The position numbers and the translations under genes were made by a program. This document shows positions 57,179-64,000 of a stretch of 64,000 bases of DNA, in pieces; position 1 is the first letter of the stretch; each line of letters starts with the position of its first letter. Source of the DNA: Thiosocius sp963736445 (GTDB taxonomy: Bacteria; Pseudomonadota; Gammaproteobacteria; Chromatiales; Chromatiaceae); the NCBI GenBank assembly GCA_963736445.1, contig CAVTOY010000010.1:62001-126000 (forward strand), in the 5' to 3' direction. The notes beneath the pieces were generated by a model that did not search any database, was not told the origin of the DNA, and saw nothing but the letters and a program-made list of their open reading frames with translations.

Positions 57179-58660
57179 TCAAAGGCCCGTCAGTTCCTGC
57201 CCGCGCTGCAAACCGTATTTGCGCAGTTTTTCGACCAGGGTCGTTCGGCGCATCCTGAGTTTCTTTGCCGCATGCGCTACCACGCCGTTGGCCTCCTCCA
57301 GCGCCTGGCGGATCAGGCTCTGCTCCATATTCGCCAGGTGCAGCTTTAGGTCGATCCCCTCGGCCGGCAGCCTTGGCATACTGGAAACGGTATTTGGCTG
57401 GTCACCGTGCGTACTGATGACCGGCAGCACATCTTCCTCGACTGTCGTCTCGACCAGCGTCACCGGGATTCCGACACGAAACTTCTCCGGCAGATCGGCG
57501 ACGTCGACCACTCCAAACGGATAGAGGATCGCCAGACGCTCGATCAGGTTCGCCAACTCACGCACATTGCCCGCCCAGCGGTAATGGGTGAGTGCGGTGA
57601 CCGCGGCCGGCGTCAGGCGCACCGATCCCCGCTTCTCGTGTTCGATGCGCTGGATCAGGTCATTGACCAGCACCGGGATATCCTCGACGCGCTCGCGGAG
57701 CGGTGGGACATCGATTGGGAAGACATTCAGGCGGTAGTACAAGTCTTCACGAAAATTGTTCTGCTTTATGGCCTGCTCAAGGTCGCGGTGGGTCGCGGCA
57801 ATGATGCGCACATTGCAATGGATAGTCTTATTGCTGCCCACCCGCTCGAAGGTGCGCTCCTGCAGCACTCGCAGCAACTTGACCTGCATATGAAGGCTCA
57901 TGTCGCCGATCTCGTCCAGGAACAGCGTGCCGCCCTCCGCGAGTTCGAAGCGGCCCTGGCGCGCCGTGATGGCGCCGGTAAAGGCGCCTTTTTCGTGACC
58001 GAACAGCTCACTCTCCAACAGATCGCCGGGAATCGCCCCGCAGTTGACTGGCACGAAAGGTCGACCCCGCCGCTTGGAGTGATAGTGCAACTTGCGTGCT
58101 ACCACCTCTTTGCCCGTACCGGACTCGCCCAGGATCAACACGGTCGCATCCGAATCCGCGACCTGCTCGATCATCTTGTTGATACCGCGGGTTGCGCGAC
58201 TGTTGCCTGACAGGCTGCGGAAGAGTTCCAGCGGACGTCGCGGCGACTCTCCCTGGCGCTGCGACTCGGCGTAGACCTGCGCCTTGTGCAGCAGCGCCGT
58301 GATCGCGTCGTAATGGCTGGGCAGGCTGAGCGTGCCCAGTACGTCGCCGCTTACCAACATGTCTTCGCCGCCGTGCTCCTGGACCTGGATCAGCGCAGGT
58401 CGCGGGTCACACTCCCCGATGGCGCTGAGATAGGCGGAGCGATCCTGGTCCGGGAGCTGTGCGCTAAGGAACACGCTGGTCGAGCGGTCGCTGAAGTGTT
58501 GCACCAGACGTTTCAGATCCTGCGGGGACTCTGGAACATGCACGCCACAATCGATGAATTGCAGGATGTTTTGCAGGTAATCGTGCGACGCAGGATCAAC
58601 GAGCACCAACATCACGGTCACGGCATTGAGGGATTGGCCTTTACTGTTTTCGGGCATCAT
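57179..58660 (-). CDS. fleQ: Flagellar master regulator FleQ/FlrA
   Basis: A 493-residue sigma-54 activator with an N-terminal FleQ (REC-like) domain lacking the usual phosphorylation pocket, an AAA+ domain with GESGTGKE, GAFTGA and GGTLFLDEIGDMSLHMQVKL, and a C-terminal HTH (VVAHAAKKLRMRRTTLVEKL). In Pseudomonas FleQ binds c-di-GMP and starts the flagellar cascade while repressing exopolysaccharide genes; the same may hold here, where GGDEF/EAL and polysaccharide genes share the window. ATG 58660 or the next ATG 58657 is the start. Confidence 0.94.
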   Translation of the reverse strand: MMPENSKGQSLNAVTVMLVLVDPASHDYLQNILQFIDCGVHVPESPQDLKRLVQHFSDRSTSVFLSAQLPDQDRSAYLSAIGECDPRPALIQVQEHGGEDMLVSGDVLGTLSLPSHYDAITALLHKAQVYAESQRQGESPRRPLELFRSLSGNSRATRGINKMIEQVADSDATVLILGESGTGKEVVARKLHYHSKRRGRPFVPVNCGAIPGDLLESELFGHEKGAFTGAITARQGRFELAEGGTLFLDEIGDMSLHMQVKLLRVLQERTFERVGSNKTIHCNVRIIAATHRDLEQAIKQNNFREDLYYRLNVFPIDVPPLRERVEDIPVLVNDLIQRIEHEKRGSVRLTPAAVTALTHYRWAGNVRELANLIERLAILYPFGVVDVADLPEKFRVGIPVTLVETTVEEDVLPVISTHGDQPNTVSSMPRLPAEGIDLKLHLANMEQSLIRQALEEANGVVAHAAKKLRMRRTTLVEKLRKYGLQRGQELTGL

Positions 58661-58719
58661 CCAACCGACTCCGCTGTGAGGACTTTGTTGGGCACAGACG
58701 AAAGTGCTTTATTTCCTGA

Positions 58720-58748
58720 AGTTAAGCACGCATCTCGCGGGATGTCAA
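58720..58748 (-). promoter_or_regulatory. Sigma-70 promoter of fleQ
   Basis: On the minus strand TTGACA (58743-58748) and TTAACT (58720-58725) are 17 bases apart, a good -35/-10 pair. The -10 lies about 60 bases before the fleQ start. A housekeeping promoter fits the top position of FleQ in the cascade. Confidence 0.65.
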
Positions 58749-58865
58749 AATTACGTCAGATCGCAAAAATACGCCGCAGCGTGCCAGCGCCAGGCAGCGC
58801 TTGACAGCAGCAGCGGCGACTCCTAGAAAGAAGGTCCGTATTGGCAGCGATCCGGATCCGCCCTC

Positions 58866-60146
58866 TTGAACGAACTTCCGCTCGGCGCGCTGTTTGGCGC
58901 CCTGGTCCTGCTGCTCCTGCTTTCCGCATTCTTTTCGGGGTCAGAGACCGCCCTGATGACCCTCAACCGTTATCGGTTGCGGCACTTGGCCGCCGCGGGC
59001 AACCCGGGGGCAAAACTGGCCGACAAGCTCCTCGAAAAGCCCGACCGACTGATCGGCCTAATCCTGCTGGGTAACAACTTCGTCAATATTCTGGCCTCGT
59101 CGCTGGCCACCATCATCGCCATTCGTCTCGGCGGCGAGGGCGCCATCCCGATCGCCGCCGGGCTCTTGACCCTGGTGGTGTTGATCTTCTCCGAAGTCGC
59201 ACCGAAGACCATGGCGGCACTCTATCCGGAGCGCCTGGCCTTCCCGGCTTCCTGGGTCTACACACCGCTGTTGCGTGTGCTGTTTCCGCTGGTATGGCTA
59301 GTCAACTTGATGGCAAATGCCGTTCTGCGCGGGCTGGGGATCTACCCGGACGATGCCGAGGGCAACGCACTCAGCCGTGAGGAACTGCGTACCGTGGTCA
59401 ACGAGGCCGGTGCGATGATCCCGAAACGCCACCAGAAGATGTTGCTGAACATCCTCGACCTCGAGAAGGTGACCGTCGATGACATCATGGTGCCGCGCAG
59501 CGAACTCGATGGTATCGATCTGGACAACCCCATCGATGTCATCCTCGAACAACTTGAACAGTCCCCCTACACCCGCGTGCTGGTGTTCCATGGCAGTATC
59601 GACCATATCGTCGGATTCGTGCATGCGCGGCGGGCGATGCAAACGCTACTGGAGAAAGAACTGACGCGCGATGTCCTCGAGGACCTTATTCGCGATCCCT
59701 ACTTCATTCCCAAGGGCACGCGACTCAACCAGCAGCTTCTGAACTTTCAGCACAACCGGCGACGGACCGCCCTGGTGGTAGATGAGTACGGTGATGTGCA
59801 GGGCCTGGTCACCATGGCCGACCTTCTCGAGGAGATCGTCGGTGAATTCGCGACTGATCCGGCCGACAGCATCGCCGATGTCCTGCCCCAGGCGGACGGC
59901 AGTTTCCTCGTCGACGGCGCGGCCAGTCTGCGCGATCTGGTCAGGACCATGCACTGGGAGCTGCCCATCGACGGCCCCAAGACACTCAATGGACTCATCG
60001 TCGAACACCTCGAAAGCCTACCCGAGACCGGCACGTCACTAATGGTGGCGGGTTACCCGATCGAGGTGGTGCAGATTCAGGACAACGCCGTCAAGATGGC
60101 GCGCATTCGTCCGAGCGAGCGGCGCCTGGTACACCCTCGGGATTGA
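58866..60146 (+). CDS. CNNM/CBS-domain membrane protein (HlyC/CorC family)
   Basis: A 426-residue protein with an N-terminal CNNM (DUF21) membrane domain (GALVLLLLLSAFFSGSETAL to about residue 190), a CBS pair (about 205-330, DDIMVPRSELDGIDLDNPID and TALVVDEYGDVQGLVTMADL) and a C-terminal CorC_HlyC domain (GSFLVDGAASLRDLVRTMHW). The family is linked to Mg2+/Co2+ efflux or resistance. TTG 58866 fits the conserved N-terminus; no better codon is near. It ends beside an element B end and converges with radA. Confidence 0.9.
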   Translation: MNELPLGALFGALVLLLLLSAFFSGSETALMTLNRYRLRHLAAAGNPGAKLADKLLEKPDRLIGLILLGNNFVNILASSLATIIAIRLGGEGAIPIAAGLLTLVVLIFSEVAPKTMAALYPERLAFPASWVYTPLLRVLFPLVWLVNLMANAVLRGLGIYPDDAEGNALSREELRTVVNEAGAMIPKRHQKMLLNILDLEKVTVDDIMVPRSELDGIDLDNPIDVILEQLEQSPYTRVLVFHGSIDHIVGFVHARRAMQTLLEKELTRDVLEDLIRDPYFIPKGTRLNQQLLNFQHNRRRTALVVDEYGDVQGLVTMADLLEEIVGEFATDPADSIADVLPQADGSFLVDGAASLRDLVRTMHWELPIDGPKTLNGLIVEHLESLPETGTSLMVAGYPIEVVQIQDNAVKMARIRPSERRLVHPRD

Positions 60147-60166
60147 CTTAGCCTGCAAAGCTCGCC
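60147..60166 (+). repeat. Element B end after the CorC-family gene
   Basis: TTAGCCTGCAAAGCTCGCC matches the element B end at 15 of 19 positions. It begins directly after the gene's TGA and lies in the 29-base gap before the converging radA stop. A short match, so moderate confidence only. Confidence 0.35.
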
Positions 60167-60175
60167 ATACGGACG

Positions 60176-61543
60176 CTAACTCAGTGCCTCGATGGCCTCG
60201 CTGACACGGCTCACTGCGACCACCTCCAGTCCCTCCACCGCCTTCTTCGGCGCATTGGCCTTCGGCACGATGACGCGGGAGAAACCGTGTTTTGCGGCCT
60301 CCCGCAGGCGCTCCTGACCGTTGGGTACCGGCCTGATCTCACCCGCCAGCCCTATCTCGCCAAAGGTCGCCAGGTCCCCGGGCAGCGGGCGATCCCGAAA
60401 ACTCGACAGCACCGCCAGCAATACGGGTAGATCGGCCGCCGGCTCCGTCACCCGCACGCCACCTACCACGTTGAGAAAGACATCCTGGTCGAACATCGCG
60501 ACTCCGCCATGGCGGTGCATCACCGCCAGCAGCATCGATAGCCGATTCTGCTCCAGGCCCAGGGCGACGCGCCGCGGGTTGGCCAGTGAACTCTGATCGA
60601 CCAGCGCCTGCACCTCGACCAGCAATGGCCGCGTACCCTCGCGGGTTACCAGAATGCAGCTGCCTGGCACCTCTTGCTCATGCCGTGACAGAAAGATCGC
60701 CGACGGATTGCTTACCTCGCGCAACCCCTTGTCGGTCATCGCAAACACCCCGAGCTCGTTGACCGCGCCGAAGCGATTCTTGATCGCGCGAATCAGACGA
60801 AAAGGACCTCCGCTCTCGCCCTCGAAGTAGAGCACGGTGTCGACCATGTGCTCGAGCACGCGCGGGCCGGCCAGCGCGCCTTCTTTCGTCACATGCCCCA
60901 CCAGAAACAGCGCCGTCCCGGTCTGTTTGGCAAAGCGCACCAGGCGCGCAGCGGACTCACGCACCTGGGCCACCGAACCTGGCGCAGACTGCAGAGACTC
61001 GGTGTAGAAGGTCTGGATGGAATCGAGCACCAGTACCTGCGGACGATCCCTGGCGATCAGCGCCAGGATGCGTTCTATGCAGGTCTCCGTCAGCAGCCGT
61101 AGGCGTTGCACGGGCAGGCCGAGGCGCTTGGCGCGCAGGCTGATCTGCTCAGCGGACTCCTCGCCGCTGACGTACAGCGCCGGCATACTCTCCGCGAGCA
61201 GCGCCAGCGCCTGAATCAGCAGGGTAGATTTGCCTATGCCCGGGTCGCCGCCTATCAGTACTACCGAGCCCGATACCAGACCGCCGCCGAGCACTCGATC
61301 GAGTTCCGGCAGGCCGGTTGGCATGCGCTCTGTGCGCTGCGCCACTACATCGGACAGTTTTCGAATGCGTACGCCCTCGTCACCCGCGTATCCGGCAAAG
61401 CGCGCATCCGCGTTACCGGCAGCCGCGGGCACGGTCTCCTGCAGAGTGTTCCAGGCGGCGCAGTCGGCGCATTGCCCGGCCCACTTGGGACTCTGCCCGC
61501 CGCACTCGGTGCAGACGTAGATAGTCTTGGCCGGTTTGCTCAC
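60176..61543 (-). CDS. radA: DNA repair protein RadA (Sms)
   Basis: A 455-residue RecA-related ATPase that helps branch migration in recombination. A four-Cys zinc finger (CTECGGQSPKWAGQCADC) opens the protein, followed by Walker A GGDPGIGKSTLL, the RadA motif KNRFGAVNELGVF and the Lon-like C-terminal domain (ALSSFRDRPLPGDLATFGEI). The order dnaB-radA on the same strand is common in this class. Confidence 0.97.
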   Translation of the reverse strand: MSKPAKTIYVCTECGGQSPKWAGQCADCAAWNTLQETVPAAAGNADARFAGYAGDEGVRIRKLSDVVAQRTERMPTGLPELDRVLGGGLVSGSVVLIGGDPGIGKSTLLIQALALLAESMPALYVSGEESAEQISLRAKRLGLPVQRLRLLTETCIERILALIARDRPQVLVLDSIQTFYTESLQSAPGSVAQVRESAARLVRFAKQTGTALFLVGHVTKEGALAGPRVLEHMVDTVLYFEGESGGPFRLIRAIKNRFGAVNELGVFAMTDKGLREVSNPSAIFLSRHEQEVPGSCILVTREGTRPLLVEVQALVDQSSLANPRRVALGLEQNRLSMLLAVMHRHGGVAMFDQDVFLNVVGGVRVTEPAADLPVLLAVLSSFRDRPLPGDLATFGEIGLAGEIRPVPNGQERLREAAKHGFSRVIVPKANAPKKAVEGLEVVAVSRVSEAIEALS

Positions 61544-61709
61544 GGACTCTTTCTATTCACCTTGTACGTGCATCGAGAAAATAAGGGATGTGTTGCGATC
61601 GCGGGTGTCGGGTGAATAAACGCAGCCGTCAAGCCGACAGGGGCGTATTCACCGCGTCCCGCGCTGGCAACACGCACTCGTTGATCCGGAACTTTGCAGC
61701 CAATTTCAG

Positions 61710-63128
61710 TCAGTACTGATCGTCACCGTAGACATCATAAGCAAAGTTGTCGAAGCGCGTGAACTGTCCCTGGAAGGTCAGCATTACCGTGCCGATCGGG
61801 CCATTACGCTGTTTACCGATGATGATCTCGGCCTTGCCCTTGTCCGGGCTATCCTCGTTATAGACCTCATCGCGATAGATGAAGACAATCAGATCGGCAT
61901 CCTGTTCTATAGCGCCGGACTCGCGCAGGTCCGACATTACCGGGCGCTTGTTGGGCCGCTGTTCCAGCGAACGGTTGAGCTGCGACAACGCAACCACCGG
62001 CACATTGAGTTCCTTGGCCAAGGCCTTGAGGGAGCGTGAGATCGCCGAGATCTCAGTGGCGCGATTCTCGCCCGATTCCGGCGCCTGCATCAGCTGCAGA
62101 TAATCAATGACTACCAGACCGAGCTGTCCGTGCTCCTTGGTCAAGCGCCGACATCGCGCGCGCAGATCCGTCGGCGTGAGTGCCGGCGTATCGTCGATGA
62201 ACAGCTTCGTATTGTTGAGGATATTGACCGCGGAGGTCACGCGCGGCCAGTCATCATCTTCCAGTTTGCCGGAGCGCACTGCCTGCTGATTGACCCGCCC
62301 CAGCGACGAGATCATACGCATAGTCAGCGCCTCGCCTGGCATCTCCATCGAGAAAATGGCCACTGGCAGACCCGTGGTTACCGCCACATTCTCGGCCACG
62401 TTCATTGCGAAGCTAGTCTTTCCCATCGACGGACGGCCGGCGACGATGATCAGGTCCGCCTTCTGCAGGCCCGAGGTCTTGCCATCAAAATCCGCAAACC
62501 CGCTCGACACGCCTGTCAGCGCATTATCGCTACCATACAACTCCTCAATGCGGTTGATGGTCTCGGTCAGGAGTCGCGTAATCGAGCGGAATCCGCCACC
62601 GCCGCGGGCCTGCTGCTCGGCAATCTGAAATACCTGATTCTCGGCGAAGTCGAGCAGTTCGTGCACCTTGCGACCCTTGGGCCGGAAGCCGCTCTCCGCA
62701 ATCTGATTGCCGACCTTGATCAGCTGGCGAACCACCGACTGCTCGCGCACGATGGCCGCGTAGGCCTGGATGTTGGCCGCACTTGGGGTGTCGTTCGCCA
62801 GCGCGCCCAAGTAGGCCAGGCCACCGACGTCTTGCAGCGACTCGCGGCGCTCGAGTTCTTCCGACAGTGTCACCACATCGGTCGGCCGGTCTGCATCCAC
62901 CAGGCCGGCGATAGCGGAGAAGATCAGCTGGTGCTCACGCCGATAGAAATCCTGCTCGGTGATCTGGTCGGCCACCTGATCCCAGGCGCTGTTGTCCAGC
63001 ATCAGGCCGCCCAGCACGGACTGCTCTGCCTGCAGCGAGTGCGGTGGCAGGCGCAGCGCCTCCATCTGCGCATCCTGGGCCGTTTCGGCCATCAACTCGG
63101 GGACAGACTCGTAAACCGCGTCAACCAT
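61710..63128 (-). CDS. dnaB: Replicative DNA helicase DnaB
   Basis: A 472-residue hexameric helicase. The N-terminal domain (LPPHSLQAEQSVLGGLMLDN) binds primase; the helicase domain has Walker A AGRPSMGKTS, the segments GLPVAIFSMEMPGEALTMRM and LVVIDYLQLMQ (Walker B) and the Arg-finger stretch SDLRESGAIEQDADLIVFIY. ATG 63128 is preferred; the frame opens 27 codons upstream into non-conserved sequence. No intein is present. Confidence 0.97.
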   Translation of the reverse strand: MVDAVYESVPELMAETAQDAQMEALRLPPHSLQAEQSVLGGLMLDNSAWDQVADQITEQDFYRREHQLIFSAIAGLVDADRPTDVVTLSEELERRESLQDVGGLAYLGALANDTPSAANIQAYAAIVREQSVVRQLIKVGNQIAESGFRPKGRKVHELLDFAENQVFQIAEQQARGGGGFRSITRLLTETINRIEELYGSDNALTGVSSGFADFDGKTSGLQKADLIIVAGRPSMGKTSFAMNVAENVAVTTGLPVAIFSMEMPGEALTMRMISSLGRVNQQAVRSGKLEDDDWPRVTSAVNILNNTKLFIDDTPALTPTDLRARCRRLTKEHGQLGLVVIDYLQLMQAPESGENRATEISAISRSLKALAKELNVPVVALSQLNRSLEQRPNKRPVMSDLRESGAIEQDADLIVFIYRDEVYNEDSPDKGKAEIIIGKQRNGPIGTVMLTFQGQFTRFDNFAYDVYGDDQY

Positions 63129-63223
63129 TGCGCCGCCAAAAAAACCGCCTGGGAGGGACTTGATTACACCACAAGCCGACCGGCGTGCGCAGCACGCAAT
63201 GCAAGACAATGCAAAAGCCCGGA

Positions 63224-63407
63224 CTAGCCTGCATATCTCACCGTTTTTCGTAACGAGGACGCCGAACCGCCGCTATGGCGGGGTGCACGGAGTCGAAGGT
63301 GGTGAAGGCGTAGTCGACACTACGTCGAACCGGCTGCAACGAGTACGCCCCGTCGTGGCGAGGGCATCGGGGGCCGCAGCAGGAAATCGGTGAGATATGC
63401 ACGCTAG
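63224..63407. mobile_element. Short inverted-repeat element B (MITE-like)
   Basis: A 184-bp stretch with ends CTAGCCTGCATATCTCACCG and (reverse complement) CTAGCGTGCATATCTCACCG, 19 of 20 identical, each starting with CTAG. No coding frame is present. The interior holds GACACTACGTCGAACCGGCT, also found near 5908, and its ends recur alone elsewhere in the window. Its right CTAG (63404-63407) is also the left CTAG of element A copy 2. It lies between rplI and dnaB. Confidence 0.8.
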
Positions 63408-63571
63408 CAGCCTGTCAGACTTAACGCTGTTTGGCTGCAAATCCCTGGATAGCGATTGACTGCGCTTATCCTCTTCGACAAATAGCCGGGCTGTTCTCCT
63501 CAGACGATAACCTGATTTGATTCGCTCCCAGTGATTTTCGCCGCAACCGGTCAAGTCCGACGGGCTGCTAG
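63404..63571. mobile_element. Short inverted-repeat element A, copy 2 (MITE-like)
   Basis: A 168-bp element with ends CTAGCAGCCTGTCAGACTTA and (reverse complement) CTAGCAGCCCGTCGGACTTG, 17 of 20 identical and both with intact CTAG. It aligns gap-free to 3445-3612. It has no transposase frame. This copy has kept its ends better and is probably the younger. Confidence 0.8.
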
Positions 63572-63600
63572 GCCGGGCAGCGGCGCAGGCGGCATCGGAG

Positions 63601-63619
63601 CGCGCGGCGAGCCGCGCGC
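63601..63619 (-). terminator. GC hairpin after rplI
   Basis: CGCGCGGC and GCCGCGCG face each other over two bases (workable as a 7-bp stem with a 4-base loop), 7 bases after the rplI stop on the minus strand. There is no T run, so it may be an attenuating or RNA-stabilising hairpin rather than a terminator. Confidence 0.4.
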
Positions 63620-63625
63620 GAAGCC

Positions 63626-64000
63626 TTATTCCTCGCCGATGATCACGACCTTGAGAGCCGCGTCGACGTCGCTGTGCAGATGCAGGGTCACCGTGTAGTC
63701 TCCGGCCACTCGGAAAGGGCCCTCGGGCAGACGGACCTCCGATTTCTCGATCTCGACGCCGGCCTCGCTGCAGGCGCGGGCGATATCGGCGGTGCCGACC
63801 GAGCCAAACAGGCGGCCTTCCTCGCCTGCCTTGTGACCAATGGTGACGCCGTCACTCAGCCCTTCTACCTGCGCCTTGCGCGCCGTCGCCGCGGCCAGCT
63901 TTTCCGCCGCCTGCTGCTCCAGTTCGGCGCGCCGCTCTTCGAATAGCCTGACGTTTTCCGGGCTGGCAAACACTGCCTTACCCTTCGGGATCAGAAAGTT
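63626..64000 (-). CDS. rplI: 50S ribosomal protein L9, 5' end outside the window
   Basis: The last 125 codons of L9. The visible part starts in the conserved N-terminal domain (NFLIPKGKAVFASPENVR), passes through the long connecting helix (FEERRAELEQQAAEKLAAAT) and ends in the C-terminal rRNA-binding domain (GRLFGSVGTADIARACSEAG). About 25 residues are missing beyond the right edge. The rplI-dnaB-radA order is the expected one. Confidence 0.96.
   Translation of the reverse strand, partial: NFLIPKGKAVFASPENVRLFEERRAELEQQAAEKLAAATARKAQVEGLSDGVTIGHKAGEEGRLFGSVGTADIARACSEAGVEIEKSEVRLPEGPFRVAGDYTVTLHLHSDVDAALKVVIIGEE

Overview
The window looks like part of a GC-rich gammaproteobacterial chromosome, probably Chromatiales-like. 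The grounds are the smc-zipA-ligA order, the rplI-dnaB-radA order, the FleQ/FleS/FleR flagellar cascade, the PrsK/PrsR (exosortase-associated) regulators and an octaheme tetrathionate-reductase-family cytochrome. The lineage is inferred from gene content only. I saw no rRNA, tRNA, CRISPR array, phage or intact insertion sequence.

Layout. 0-6 kb: a multiheme cytochrome c open at the left edge (at least 14 haem motifs), a secreted DUF2202 protein and a PAS-GGDEF-EAL c-di-GMP enzyme. 6-10 kb: a CPA2 antiporter, a small secreted Cys-containing protein, a pentapeptide-repeat membrane protein and a FliK-like/FlhB-C-like pair. 10-14 kb: the aapJQMP amino-acid ABC transporter. 14.4-20.9 kb: ligA, zipA and smc. 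21-22.8 kb: queF and an FGGY sugar kinase. 22.8-33.2 kb: PEP-CTERM/XrtA-associated prsT, prsR and prsK, then a polyprenyl-phosphate sugar transferase, a nucleotide-sugar dehydrogenase and a UDP-sugar epimerase. 33.3-38.4 kb: thrC, an RpfE-like gene, hom and alaC (aspartate-family and alanine metabolism). 39-47.6 kb: a complete nine-gene A/V-type ATPase operon with 4-bp stop/start overlaps between most genes. 48.8-58.7 kb: fliJ-I-H-G-F-E, fleR, fleS and fleQ, with convincing sigma-54 promoters before fleS and fliE. 58.9-64 kb: a CNNM/CorC-type protein, radA, dnaB and the 3' part of rplI.

Sequence quality matters for reading the window. aapQ, aapJ, ligA, zipA, smc, prsK, the sugar transferase, the dehydrogenase and the rpfE-like gene are all split by one-base indels while their protein sequence stays conserved across the breaks. 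Several breaks lie in homopolymers. Essential genes are affected, so I read most of these as sequence errors rather than pseudogenes and annotate each as one gene. The blocks from 39 to 63 kb are clean.

The least explained structure is non-coding: two short inverted-repeat elements bounded by CTAG. Element A (168 bp) occurs at 3.4 and 63.4 kb. Element B (184 bp) lies at 63.2 kb and shares one CTAG with element A. Ends or degenerate pieces of element B recur at 5.9, 32.1, 33.3, 48.8 and 60.1 kb, nearly all just at or after gene stop codons. They behave like non-autonomous CTAG-targeting elements that accumulate at gene 3' ends.
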